Origin: Camillea tinctor
Taxonomy: Eukaryota; Ascomycota; Sordariomycetes; Xylariales; Xylariaceae
DNA: 64,000 nucleotides
Assembly: GCA_022578605.1 (NCBI GenBank)
Contig: MU394092.1
Coordinates: 62,001 to 126,000 of the forward strand
Reading direction: 5' to 3'
Shown: piece after piece, positions 37,786 through 49,599 of the stretch
How the letters are laid out: each line of letters starts with the position of its first letter
Position numbering within the stretch: the first letter of the stretch is position 1
The notes under the pieces: model-generated
Seen by the model: only the letters and a program-made list of their open reading frames with translations
The model's database searches: none
What the model was told of the DNA's origin: nothing
Position numbers and translations under genes: made by a program

Positions 37786-39977
37786 GATATATCAAAGTAG
37801 TTTGTAATAGGAGGGTAGCTCGATATGATTATATGAGTAATTGAACTCTAAGCTTGTAGTGAGATTGAATGGATAGTTGGTGTTGGTAGACAAGTAATTG
37901 GTTAACTAGGTATGCTTGGAATGGTAGTGATGGAGGAATGGGGGAAGGATAGGATATGAAGGTGAATGCCCTTCTTTTATAACACTGAAAAGACATTGTT
38001 TGAGAGTATATTTTACGCCAGTTAGCTACATCAAGTGAGGTCATTTACTAGCAACTCAACAAGAGGGACAAGCACAGCTTTGGGGGTAGGGTCGGGGCGA
38101 TGACAAGCCAGCCACCACCTCACCGGCCTAACAGCCCCAGGCAGACTACTAGAGTTGTTCAAGACTTAAGATAACCTACCGAAACGAGGGAGTGACTCAT
38201 GTTGCCTTAGGCAAGTAGATGTCCTTGTCTGGTCCAAAGACGAGGGAATAGAGAGAAGAAGAAGGAAAAAGGAAGAAAAAGACATAGTGAGCCAGAGGCC
38301 ACCAGGGGTGATGAGCACCAAATCTGGCTCTTCACAGCATACATACATGTATGCAGAGTTCACCTGATGACTACAGAGTGGGGACCGGACGGCTTTGGGG
38401 GGGGGGGGGGGGGGCTGGGAACCATCAGGCAGAGAAAGGTTGAAATGAATTGAAGACGAACTATGTAGCGCATGCCTAGTAGATCAGAGTTGTTGGTTTT
38501 AATTCTGTTCGGTGAAAAGAAGGCAGTGCCCCCCGGCACGCGCCCCTTTTCGATCTCGCCGTGATGGTGGCTGAAGTGTGGAAAGAAGACAATAGGTTAG
38601 TTACCTAAATAGGTACCTACCACTAACATAAATGCTAGCCGAGGCAAAGGCGGTAGTATTGAGAATTTAGAGTTGAGAGTTGAGAGATAGATGGGTATAG
38701 GTTGACGTTGAAGATACTTTTTACTTTGGAACATGGAAATCCGGCAACAATGGTTAAAAAAAGAAATGGAAACTAGAGAACGAACTAAACATAGACATAC
38801 GTAGGACTTGGGGTGCATACCTTAGCTAAGGCTGGTTGACTAGATGTACCTAGGTGTGTATATGTATGTAGGGTCTTGCATGACTTGGGGTTTTTTGGGT
38901 TTTTTTTTTTTTAATGACCAGAGCCAACTTGAATGCTTCAGTCGAATTGTCCCACCGAAATCGTTCAACTAAATTGACCTGAACCAAATTGAATTGAACG
39001 AATGCAGTTCGCCACGGATGGGTATTGGTTGGATAGCGAGCAATTGGGTCCGAAACCTTGGATCTGAACAAATGAAGTAACTAGAATTGGGGGCGTTAGT
39101 GTCTGCCTACCAATCAAGGCCAGTCAAAGAAAGTTAACCTAGCAGTATATGACTGACCTGTGACCAAACCTATGGTAGCCTGCTACATAGCACCTTTCAG
39201 GTTTAACCCCTGCGGCCCCTGCCCCCCAACTATGTAGATGTCTACCTACATCTATGGAGTTCTTTACTGTCCATCCAATATTTCGGTGAAAGGTATAGGT
39301 AAAAAAGTGTTGTCTTGAGAAGACCTACGTAACTTCCTAGGTAGTATCTTCTGGGTAGCCTAACTGAGTCCTATGGCGCAAGCCAAAGTCCTACCGAATT
39401 GTTATAACCTACCTATGCGTGTAGGTAGGTAGATAGGCAGGTAGGTATCTATCTACCTTCAATTGAGTCATATCGGGTTTTTCCACCTGCTAACGAGGTC
39501 GGCCGGCTATTAACGGGGTTGTTGTAATTGCCTACCAGTCTGTAGTTGGTGGTCATAGTGGCTGCGTAAGAATGTACCTACTGCTAGGCAGGGGCACAGT
39601 ATGCTTGCCTACTACGGAGTAGGTACCTAGTAGGTAGTCCTAGCTGATATCGGTTATATTTGTCAACAGCCGCCAACCAGCTGTTGACAGTAATAGACTG
39701 CGTCCCCTCTCCTGCCCCCCCTGCCCCCCCTGCCCCCCCCCTGCAAGGTACCTAACTTTGGGAAAGCGTGGATCCGCAGACAACGCAGATCACGCTTGGC
39801 TACTCTGTGGTCTTTGTACCTACCTCAAGCTTACCTAGTGTGATCGTTTGGGTTGACTTCTTTCCTCGCCTTTGCACTTCCACTATCCCTCTCCCTTCCC
39901 TCCTTTGATATCAATTCATCCCCTAGCGACACTTTAACAACTCTATCTACACATTCGATCTGATCTTGTCCGTCAAG
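37786..39977. other. Long intergenic region with simple repeats
   Basis: About 2.2 kb without a convincing gene, upstream of the FKBP gene on plus and of the Ser-rich protein on minus. It contains a G run at 38397-38414, a T run at 38899-38912, palindromic arrays of the CCTA/TAGG type near 39400-39465, and a (CTGCCCCCC)n tract at 39713-39742 about 240 bp before the FKBP start. Such C- and T-rich tracts are common in ascomycete promoters. Confidence 0.5.
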
Positions 39978-40867
39978 ATGCGCGGCCTACTCTTTTCCCT
40001 GTCCTTGGTGGCATCTGCTGCTGTTTCCGTTCTAGCTGCCAGCGAGCCCGAGCTCAAGATCGACACCACCCTCGCTGTCGAGTGCGATCGAAAGACAAGA
40101 TCTGGAGATTTCATTGAAGTACACTATAAGGGTACTCTTGCTTCGAACGGCAATAAATTCGATGCCAGCTACGACAGAGGCAAGCCTTTTAGCTTCGCGT
40201 TAGGTGGCGGCCGAGTGATCAAGGGGTTTGTCGAGCTCATGCATCCGCGGCCGTTTCTAGACTCTGACCTATGTGTGTAGATGGGAGCAAGGGCTATTAG
40301 ACATGTGCATTGGAGAAAAAAGGCAAGCCGACCCGGGCTTAAACTAAGTGCTAAGCTGACGGTTACACTAGGACTCTTACCGTCCCCCCCGAATTAGGAT
40401 ACGGCAACCGTAACAGTGAGTGATCTTGGGATTCATATACTCCACCCTCTTTTGGCCTGTCTCGGAGAGTGAAACTTTGTCTACTATGGTTAGGCGTATC
40501 CATTACAGCTCCCAAGATACTGTCTGAATTGTAAATAAGTTACCTCATAACAATTGCTAACTCCGCATGTCACAGTGGGACCAATCCCGGCCGGTTCTAC
40601 CCTCAGTATGTTTTTGCTATCTCTAGTACGATTGTGGCAGGCCTGTTCTGACGTAGTATAGTCTTCGAGACGGAACTTATGGGAATCAAGGGTGTCCCTA
40701 ATCCTGAATCTATCGTCACCAAGCCTACTAGTAGTGCGAGCGCAGCACCAGAGGAAACCTCGGCAAAGATTGCTGAGAGAATTGCGGACAAAGTTGCTGG
40801 GGCGGCCGACGTTGTAGGGACCATGCTTGCCGATACGGACGATGTTCAAGATCACAAAGAGCTCTAA
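39978..40867 (+). CDS. ER FKBP-type peptidyl-prolyl isomerase
   Basis: Five exons: 39978-40225, 40281-40322, 40372-40415, 40576-40605, 40662-40867; 189 residues. The signal peptide [21 protein letters not shown] is followed by an FKBP domain ([29 protein letters not shown], then [46 protein letters not shown]) and a charged helical tail ending HKEL. This layout matches the ER-resident FKBP22 group, which speeds proline isomerisation during folding and is held in the ER by an HDEL/HNEL-type signal; HKEL is a variant. Intron 2 (40323-40371) uses a GC donor (AAG/GCAAGC) with branch CTGAC and acceptor CTAG, the only choice that restores the conserved TLTVPPE segment. The start at 39978 is chosen because it begins the signal peptide. 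Confidence 0.9.
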
Positions 40868-42268
40868 GGGCGGTGGGGGAGTATAGTACTATTGGGCTAG
40901 GCTTAGGAAGTAAATTCCAGCTCTCTTCGTCTATAGACCCTTGGGCGTGAGGTGAACTCCCCTCATGTACACATGTGTGCGCAACCGTCATATGCTTTCT
41001 GGTCTCGAAGCCTTAGATAGGGATCTATTCGGAAATATTCGGACGTGATCGGGTTGCCCGACTGGCCCTTCCATGATGCTGTGGAACACATTATAGACGA
41101 GTATCTACTTAGTCTGAAATTTCTTTGGAGGGTAGTAGTAAGAAGTAATTCTTGCCACCGCTGTCGGAGATGTTTTCGTTGGATCATGTACTACCCATAA
41201 TCGAGTGACCTAGACGTAGTGTTTTGGGGATCTATCGTTTTAGCTACAGTTAGGGACGCATTGCATCGCGTACGCAGCAATAACATAGCACATGATAGCA
41301 ATTCGCCCCTACAAGGAATGATTCTATCCACCTTCTCTTGGGTTTTTAGCATACCTGCTAAGGTACAAATGAAAATATATCATGTACCTAAACATGGGAA
41401 CTTTTGTATTATAATAGTGCGTTGAGGCCCCACTTGAGATAAAGAAAAAAGAGTGTACCTAATATTTTAATCAATGTTGTATGTAGGTAGTAGTAGTAGC
41501 AGTAGTAGTAGTAATGTAGAAAGCTACATGTGGACTGACCTACATTTTAATCGAGCTAATCTAGGTTAATTGGAGGAAGGGAAGGGTTCACGCATTAAAA
41601 TAAAAAATAAAAAATAAAAATAAAAGAGAGAGAGGGAGAGACGAATAGAGGGAAAGAGAGATCAATTCAAATTGAACGACCAGGGAAGGTGCATGCGATG
41701 CGTAAGTACTTGCCTAGTAGATAGTTTTTCTTCTGTGTCCCTTTCCTCCCCCCCCTCTCTCTTTTTTTTCTTTCTCTTTTTTTCTCTCCCTCTTCTAAAT
41801 CCTGCTTGTCAGTTATTAGTTCAACCCAGCCAGCCAACCAACCAACGACTAAAGCTATACATATACATACTTCTTATACAATACAAGCACACTCGTACGG
41901 TGTATTCCATACATACAAACCCAAGAGCGGTTGATCAACTGCTTAGGGTTCCGACACTATACGCCTACGTGCATTAGAAGATACAATACACAAGCACGGC
42001 GCCTCTGCGTCGTGGCCACTTACTCAACATCTGAGGTCGTGCGGACCACCTCCCCCGGTCTTCTGAGGACCCTCATTATTCCCATTACCTATACCTATAT
42101 GATACAAATACATAGAACCCCCGCTCACCATACTCTGGGTCTGTTCTGGTACCCACGCAGGAAGAACCTGTTTTGCACACTTGGTTTGTTGGTATAGTCT
42201 TTTTGACATACTCCCCATCTTTGGGTGTGCAGCCCGATTCTTCACTTTATCTTCGCAGGCCGTCCACA
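40868..42268. other. Intergenic, upstream of the K+ transporter
   Basis: No gene was recognised. It contains a GTA-triplet repeat near 41488-41515, an A-rich AAAAATA tract with GAGAG repeats (41597-41640), and a pyrimidine-rich tract (41740-41795). The latter probably lies in the promoter or leader of the downstream transporter. Confidence 0.5.
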
Positions 42269-44833
42269 ATGCGCAAATCGCGAGCCTTTCTGCCTCCGCT
42301 CAATTTCATCACCCTTCACTATGCTTACTTCCTGGCTGTTCCCCTCATCGCCTCATTGGTGTTTTGGGGTTCTTCCAATCCCAAGTATAGCATATCGTAT
42401 GTCGACAGCTTGTTCCTTGTCACTTCGGCCATGACCGAGGCTGGCTTGAATACGGTGAACTTGAGTCAGATGACGACCTGGCAACAGGTTATTCTCTGGA
42501 TCTTGATTATCATTGGAAGTTCCGTCTGGGTATCGATCTGGACCGTCTTAGTTCGAAAACATGCATTCGAGCGTCGTTTTGAGGAAGTTGTGAAGAAAGA
42601 ACGTGAGCGAAGCCTACAACGCAATACGAGTCTGGCTTTTCTCCCTATTACCCAGAGGCTAAGGACGCTCAGTAGATCTAGGAACGGGCCGGCTTCTTCT
42701 GCATCGGAGAAGCCCCCTGTCGCTGCTACGATCCAAAGCCGGGACGAAGAAGGAAACATTCTACCCATCTCAAGTCCCAGTGACGGAAGACTGATGACTA
42801 CGCTAGTCCTTCCAGATGTACCCGCCGACTTAGCGGCGCAATCTGTGTGCGATTCTCAACCAACAGTCCAGCCTACCCGTCAACCGACCCCTGCTCCTTT
42901 TGCTGGCGATCTAAGTGTTGATTCGGCTCTGGGAACTACCATCAGAGCCAGGCGAGCTTCTACAAACGCAGAACGCGTTGTTTTCGCCGATGAACCCCGT
43001 GCTAAGGCTGTATCGAGCTCTATTCGCCCCAAACATGGTGTAACTCGGAGAAACCCCTCAGGCCCTGAGATCCTAGACCACACCGCCCCTCCCCCATTTG
43101 ACCACAATGGTTTCAAGGTTAGCCGCAATGGTCAGTTCTACGGTCTCACGACCGAAGAACGAGAAAATCTTGGCGGTACCGAATATAGGGCATTAAAGCT
43201 TCTATCCATCGTCGTTCCCTTGTATTCATTTTGCTGGCAATTTTTTGGATGTCTTGCTCTCGGCGCTTGGATTGCGAATAACCACCCACAGCCGGCCTTG
43301 GATAATAGCATCTCACCTTGGTGGAATGGTATTTTTAATGGTGTATCGGCTTTCAACAACAGTGGTAGTATGTCGAATCCTCGGCTATCAAAAAGAACCC
43401 CCTATCCCCACCCCCTACCTCCTGGCTGAGAACTTGAAGCTGTTCTGTCTTGGATAATTAAAAGACTTGCTTCCATTGATTTATTTTCTTTATACCTGTA
43501 CCTTTCTCTGTTTTTGAAGCCCTATGCGCTAGCAAAGCTAACTACTAGATCTTGTCATCAGTGAGTGTGCTGGATTTGAATATGATACCTTATGAAAGCT
43601 CTTATCTCGTACTCATTGTTATGGGCGCGATGATCCTTGCTGGAAATACCGCCTACCCGATATTTCTGAGGCTTGAGTTATGGTGTGGCTTGAAGCTTTT
43701 GGACTGGGCTACTTATCCAGAAGACTTTGCTGAGTGGAAGGAGACCCTCGAATACATCCTCAAGTACCCACGTCGTGTATATACCAATTTGTTCCCATCA
43801 CGACAAACTTGGTGGCTCCTGTTTATGCTTTTCGTCCTTAATGGAACTGACTGGGTGGCCTTTGAGATCCTCAATCTCGGCAACACTACCTGTAGGCAAA
43901 TATCTCGAGTTCCTTATCTATTTCTTGGTCAACTCTGGGGTCAACCCATCCTGTCATTCCTTTGGACTTATCAACTGCTGACACAATTGTCTTACAGTAG
44001 AGCAGATCCCCCTTGGTTCGCGTATCATTGACGGCCTTTTCCAGGCTTTAGGTATAACCCCAAACAAAATCTAGACTATGCAGTCGCGGGTGCTAATCAT
44101 ATGCATAGCTGTTCGCTCGGGGGGTTTTTATGTGGTTTCTATACCTACTCTTTTCATTGGCCTGCAGGTCTTATATGTAATCATGATGTACATCTCAGTG
44201 TATCCAGTTGTCATCACGATGAGACACTCGAATGTGTACGAGGAACTGTCTCTTGGCGTATACGATGATGATGACCGGATGCGTGGTACCTCTCTCTCCC
44301 GATTCCTTTCGGAGGCCGGGACGAATAGCAAGAGGCACTCTATCAGCCACATCCTCCGACACGCACTCGCTCAGTGGAACGGGGTGGGGGCAGCTCCAAG
44401 CTGCGAAGCGGAGGAGAGTCGTATCAGCTTCTTTAGCCACCAGATTCGTGGCCAGTTATCACACGACCTCTGGTGGCTCGTGCTTGCTGTACTGGTTATT
44501 GTCACTATTGAGACTAAACATTTCCTGGAAGATCCGGTCACATACTCAGTTTTCAACGTTGTTTTCGAAGTCGTCTCTGCTTACGGGTGCGTCGGAATCA
44601 GTATTGGGGTGCCGAACGCAGCTTATAGCTTCAGTGGTGGTCTATATCCCGGGAGTAAGCTGGTCTTGTGTGCTGTAATGATCCGAGGAAGACACCGTGG
44701 ACTTCCTGTCGCTCTCGACCGTGCTGTCCAACTGCCCGGTGAGGATATGCATAGAGTTGAAGAGGATGATCACAGAATCCGAAGGTCAATATCAGCAAGA
44801 CAACATAGCATCGGCAACCAGAGCTCTGTTTAA
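42269..44833 (+). CDS. TRK1: TRK-type potassium transporter
   Basis: Plasma-membrane K+ uptake protein of the TRK/HKT superfamily. Exons 42269-43367, 43562-43891, 43998-44051, 44109-44833; introns 194, 106 and 57 nt; 735 residues. Four pore loops are visible in order: SAMTEAGLNTVNLS, SAFNNSGMSVLD (across the first splice), VRSGGFYVVSIP and SAYGCVGISIGVP, each with the filter glycine. A long hydrophilic insertion (about residues 110-290) separates the first and second membrane units, as in fungal TRK proteins. GGLYPGSKLVLCAVMIRGRHRGLP near the end is the usual C-terminal signature. The start at 42269 (MRKSRAFLPPLNFITLHY) is preferred over upstream in-frame codons. Membership is firm; the symbol is by analogy to yeast. 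Confidence 0.92.
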
Positions 44834-45923
44834 ACTCGACACGCTATTCAATATCAGATTTCCTCGACTCAGTGTTATGGGTCGCCCATTTAAACTGAGA
44901 TTTACCAGCCCAGGCCACAATATTTTCATAGGATATCAGGCTTTGCTGGCTCCTATGAAAATGACTACCATTGATTGGGTAGACGCCGGGTTGAGCACGT
45001 TAGAACCAAGACATTTTATGCTATATGTGGGGGATGTCCTTTCTGGGACACCTTAAAGAGTACGACCGCAGGTTCATGATAGATGAATGTAACGATATAA
45101 CGACGAGAAAACAAGGTCTACTAGTTTAAGACACCTTTTTAATTAGTAGTTCTCCACGTCATGTGACTAATATTGCCAAATAATACTACCCCTGATACAT
45201 TGACGATGTGAAACCGGCATCGGCTAGGATGTTCGGTTACCAGTCTTATAGTAGGAAAGCCCCCCCTCAAGTTTTAGAGTGTCTTCTGATATAGCATGCT
45301 AAAGTTCATGCTATAACACCAACCAGCTAGTTTGTCGTGTTGGGCGTCGTGCTAATGATAATAGAATTAAGGGTAGGTTGATCTTTCACAACTCAACCGG
45401 AGTTTCCACGTATAGATCACCTCGTAAGAAAATGAAAGGGCAGAATAAGGGCAGATGCATGTCTTGCCTTTTTGTTTTCTGTAGCACCAATAGAACTGGA
45501 CTCGGACAATCATGCCGTAAAGGAGTAGGAAAAGCGCAATGGTCTATGAATTGCTATTCTAACACGAAATATGAGATGATGGGCCATAATTTTCTGAAAA
45601 TAAGTTAGTCGTAGTTCATTCATGTTTAGAAATACAATATTTCACTACTCCAAGGCGAGTTAGTCAGGCGTATTGATGACCATTGTCATTTTGAAGAATA
45701 TCTATGTACTCGGCACAGGGATAGAAAGGGGAAGAAATTGCTAATCTGTCTAATAGACGCACCTTTGCCCTTTTATGGCGAAAGGCCTAGATATCTAGGT
45801 AGAATCATATATATCATAGGCTGATGATAGCATAAACGTTACTGGCCTATTAGCTGGGACCGGAATCTCTTCCGGGGATTTGCTCTGGCATCACTAACAG
45901 TACATACGCTTTTTATTCCCAAC
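44834..45923. other. Intergenic, convergent genes
   Basis: About 1.1 kb between the K+ transporter (plus) and DNA polymerase kappa (minus). The frames at 44697-45056 and 45378-45608 show no recognisable protein. Nothing further was seen. Confidence 0.5.
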
Positions 45924-47897
45924 TCAGCTAAAGAAAAGCTTTGTTTGTCTCGGGTCATTTGTACTGGTAGGGCGGCCTCGCTTCTTATCCCTATTCCCCT
46001 TTAGTTTTTTCGAGGGTGGCATTTCAGTGGATTTAGTGGGACTTCGTTTAGAGCCCTCATGAACGGTGTCACGGATTGCTTGTCTGGAAAGACAAAGGTC
46101 AATATGGTTGTTGAAGAGACGCTCATTAGGTTGCTGAGGCCGACTGCATATCGGACAATCCCACCGCTCATTTTGTTCTGGGATTTGTGCCTGCTTGGTG
46201 GGATCTGGTAAGATTTCTTTGCCATGGCGGTCACTATTCTCCGCAGACAGATCATCTTTTGGCTCAGGAGTTTCGCTCCTAACTTGAGGTAGATTAAGGA
46301 GAGAGTGGTTGGTATCGGCGCCCATATCTTCTTCACCTTCTTCACCTTCTAAGTCGTAAATGATGTTCCCAACACTCCGTTTGCGAGATATGGTTGTGGA
46401 TTCGTTGGTATGTTCAAGTCGCAGGGGTTTCAGCCCAAAAAATGCACGAGCGTCTGGTTTCTTCGTGCTCACCAAGTTGGTGCACCGAAGACCCAAGAGG
46501 CGTAATCTCATATTAGGTACTTCCTGTTTAAGTTTCGTCAGGATAGGCAAGGCGTAGTTGTATAAATCGTCCGCTTGGCAAATAGCTTTTGGTGTGGCAA
46601 CCTGCCTAGTAAGGACCTCGTAAGTATGCAGTTTCACTTTAAGTACAAGGGTTCGGCCTTTGCACTCGACTCGTCGCATATCTCTCTCCAACTCTTCTGC
46701 CGTCCAACGAAGTTTCTCTTTTATCTGTACCGGATCCGATATATCCTTAAAAGTACTCTCGGTGCCAACGCTTTTCCGCTCATACTCTTCAGCAGGTTGA
46801 ACCTCAGTTCTCCCAAGACCTAGATGACACACAATCAAAAATTCGTAGGTTTTATCGCCAAAGAGTTGGCGCAGCAACCGGCGATGGGGGTATATGTCGC
46901 CACACGTCTTGATGCCTATCTCTTGGAGCTCCCGCTCCAAAACCCGACCGATTCCATTGACTTTCCTCGTCGATAGATCTCCCATGAAATCCATAATAGC
47001 GCTTCGTTCATTCGGCAATATGTACTGGCCATTGGGCTTGTTCATATTGGAACAAATCTTAGCGAGCCTTGCATTTGCGGCAATACCCGCAGATACAGTG
47101 ACCTTGGTCTTTTCGTGGATCTCACGGCGCATCTGTTGGACAGCATCTTGTGGTGTCATAGCATGCTCAGAGCAATACTGGGTCACGTTGAGGTAGGCCT
47201 CATCGATACTAGCACTCTCGAACCTAGGGTCGTAGTGGGCTAGAATCTCTCGGACTTCCTGGGCTTTGGCCGAATACTTGTCAAAGTTAGGGCGGAGGAG
47301 GAGCAAGTCGGGACATAGCTTCTTGGCGACAAAGCCGGCCATACCACTACGCACGCCAAACTTACGAGCAACATAATTGCAGGTAGTCAGCACGCCACCA
47401 CCGACAGCGAAGGGCACATGTTCTATCTCAGGACGATCGAGCTGCTCAACGGCAGCATAGAAAGCATCACAGTCAACATGGACGATATGTTGGGTTAGAT
47501 CGCGTGAAAGCTCGAGCTGGGCGATCAGCTGGTCAGCAGCTCTTAGCTCGCGGGTAAGATCGAGTTTCTCTAGGCGGCGCTTCTTCTCCAGGATTTGGTC
47601 AATCTTCTGGGTCAGAACCTTGTCCTTCACTTCTTCGCGGTTGAAGTACTTGGACCCCTTCGAGGCGTTGTAGATGATCTCGGAAACCTTGGATTTAGAG
47701 GCCCGGTTAGATTGGCTTGAAGCCTCTAGGGACATATAGAAGGAAAATATTCAAGTCAGCCTTATATAGGAGTGGGTTACTACCTTGGATTGATCAACCG
47801 AATCTTGACCGGCCTTTGTCAGCGATGGACCTAGAAGATGATATTTGAGGGTTTCATGGTCGTTGACGAGGTCAGAGGGGGTTTCCTCTGCTGCCAT
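45924..47897 (-). CDS. DNA polymerase kappa (Y-family, DinB type)
   Basis: Translesion DNA polymerase. Two exons (minus), 47784-47897 and 45924-47687, joined by a 96-nt intron; 625 residues. The upstream exon supplies MAAEETPSDLVNDHETLKYH and joins AAG to GTTTCCGAG, giving SKVSEIIYNASKGSKYFNRE, the N-clasp typical of kappa. Catalytic acids are in HVDCDAFYAAVE (about residues 108-119) and SIDEAYLNV (Asp and Glu about 200-201). A CPIC...HIDLC zinc finger (UBZ type, about 549-573) follows, then a basic tail ending RQTKLFFS, which resembles a shortened PCNA-interaction motif. It bypasses bulky lesions after replication, in the nucleus. The translation start at 47735 seen without splicing is not the real one. 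Confidence 0.92.
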
Positions 47898-48417
47898 GGT
47901 ATCGGTTGGCTTCTTAGCGATACGACGGAATGGGGAGAAGGGAGGTTAGAGGTTACTGAATGGTAGGGTTGAGGGTTTGGGTTTGTTTGCGCAATGTAGT
48001 ACAGGACTTAGAGTTCGACGGGGTTGGACGAATTCGGACGGATTTTCTGCTAAAGTACATCATCAACGCGTCATTCTACTAAACTACACTTAATAGATAA
48101 GCTTTCTACGACGCGTGATCACGTGGAAGCCTAAAATCCATTTACCATTTAACCTTTTACCTAACCGCTAACCTAATGGATCTAACCTAGAACTTAGATT
48201 AGATTACATAATGACCTCTTACCTAACCTTACTGCCCTTGGAATCATGCTGCATGCACCTATTGTACAATATACCATATACCAAATACGAAGTATGCACC
48301 ATACGAACCCTTCAAGTAAGTAAAACCGTAGCGAAAAAGAAAAGAAAAGAAAAAGAAAAAAGAAAAAACCCCCCTCATACCTAACCTAACCTAGAACATG
48401 TTATGGCCAGACCTTAC
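47898..48417. other. Intergenic with CTAAC-type repeats and an A/G tract
   Basis: Upstream of polymerase kappa and downstream of the next minus-strand gene. Several CCTAAC/ACCTAAC words cluster at 48140-48235 and again at 48379-48392, with an AAAAG-rich tract at 48330-48367. The region is too irregular to be telomere repeat. No gene is present. Confidence 0.5.
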
Positions 48418-49599
48418 TCATTCCTGGGCGGATTGCCATTGCTCATCCTTAACCGGGACATCCTCCTCCTCCTTTTGACTTTCTCTATGCTCTCGTAGGA
48501 TCCCGGTAATGGCATCTTCTAAGAGAACTCCGACAACTGCCCTGTACTCTGCATCATCCTTCAACATGTCTTGCACCACGTCTTTTTCCTGCTGGTCAAG
48601 CTTCTCCCTCTGTTGTTGAATATCATCCAGCCTCCTTTTGGCCGCGTTTTCCAACGCGTTTTTATACACCTCCAAGCCTTTGGCTTTGCTCGTTAATTCA
48701 TCACACATAACCTCGAGCTGTGCTGCTCGCCTGATGTCGCCTAACACCGATGCCATTGTCACCCCTGCTTTAACCATCTCCACGATGCCCCGAGCTGTTG
48801 ATGGAAGTCTGTGGACAGCACTATGGCGCAGCGAGTCCGTCGCAGACAAGACCTCATCCAGCTGCTGCTGCTCACCTATCCTAAATGCTTCCCTCGGTAT
48901 GCCGTTAGCTGCGTTTGCTAGAACTCTTGTCCATCTGGTCAACTCGAGCGACCTTGCGCAGTCCCAGCCTCTCGCCTTAAGTACCGAGGGGAACCATGTT
49001 TGTGCGAATTGGAAACAGCTTTCCTCTAACAGCCTCTGTGCCTCGTTGAGGATCAAGTGCTGTACATGGTATGGGATCAGGATGGGGTATAAGGACGGAA
49101 GGGTCTTCGTGTGCTCTTTATTGTCGGTTTGGTGTTTGCCACAGCTCCCTTGGGCATTCTCATCCACAATCTGGGTCTGAACAGGGCCGCCCCTATCCAT
49201 CTCATCTTGATCTGGCGTGCATTTCGCCCCTTCATTGTCGATATCTGCCTCTACATCATTGACACTGGCGATCTCCTCGATTGCCTCGGCTGTCGACTTG
49301 ACAGCCTCGGTTTCTGAAGCTTCCCGCCGCGCCTCTTGTTCGGGCGATGAACAAAATAAGCTGGGGAAAGCAATCTTGGCCCTGAGCTCGTTCTCGAAGA
49401 TGCGTTGTTCCAAGAGTCCACTAAGTATTCGGACGACCTTCTCAAGTCCCAGTTCGTTCGTTAGCGGAGCTAGCAATCGAGCGTTCTTATTCACTTCCTC
49501 GCGCACTTTCTTCAACTTTCGAAGCAGCGCCCTGTCGCCTGTGAAGATAGCACGGCAGGCCAGATAGACACGTTGCTTCTCATCTTGGGTATGTGCCAT
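48418..49599 (-). CDS. Unrecognised coiled-coil protein
   Basis: Single-exon frame of 393 residues from ATG 49599 (AAAATGG context, MAHTQDEKQRVYLACRAIF). The frame stays open to an upstream ATG at 49689, but that codon directly follows TAG in poor context. The N-terminal 85 residues are basic and helical. An acidic, low-complexity linker follows (about 95-170), then a segment with PYHVQHLILNEAQRLLEE and TARGIVEMVKAGV. A long coiled coil (about 290-365: EVYKNALENAAKRRLDDIQQQREKL and onward) leads to an acidic tail. I do not recognise a named domain or infer a function. It sits tail-to-head behind polymerase kappa on the same strand with no sign of shared regulation. Confidence 0.75.
   Translation of the reverse strand: MAHTQDEKQRVYLACRAIFTGDRALLRKLKKVREEVNKNARLLAPLTNELGLEKVVRILSGLLEQRIFENELRAKIAFPSLFCSSPEQEARREASETEAVKSTAEAIEEIASVNDVEADIDNEGAKCTPDQDEMDRGGPVQTQIVDENAQGSCGKHQTDNKEHTKTLPSLYPILIPYHVQHLILNEAQRLLEESCFQFAQTWFPSVLKARGWDCARSLELTRWTRVLANAANGIPREAFRIGEQQQLDEVLSATDSLRHSAVHRLPSTARGIVEMVKAGVTMASVLGDIRRAAQLEVMCDELTSKAKGLEVYKNALENAAKRRLDDIQQQREKLDQQEKDVVQDMLKDDAEYRAVVGVLLEDAITGILREHRESQKEEEDVPVKDEQWQSAQE

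Noticed and set aside
48140..48395. Clustered CCTAAC words as telomere-like repeat
   Set aside because: Irregular spacing and no TTAGGG phase; ordinary genes continue on both sides.
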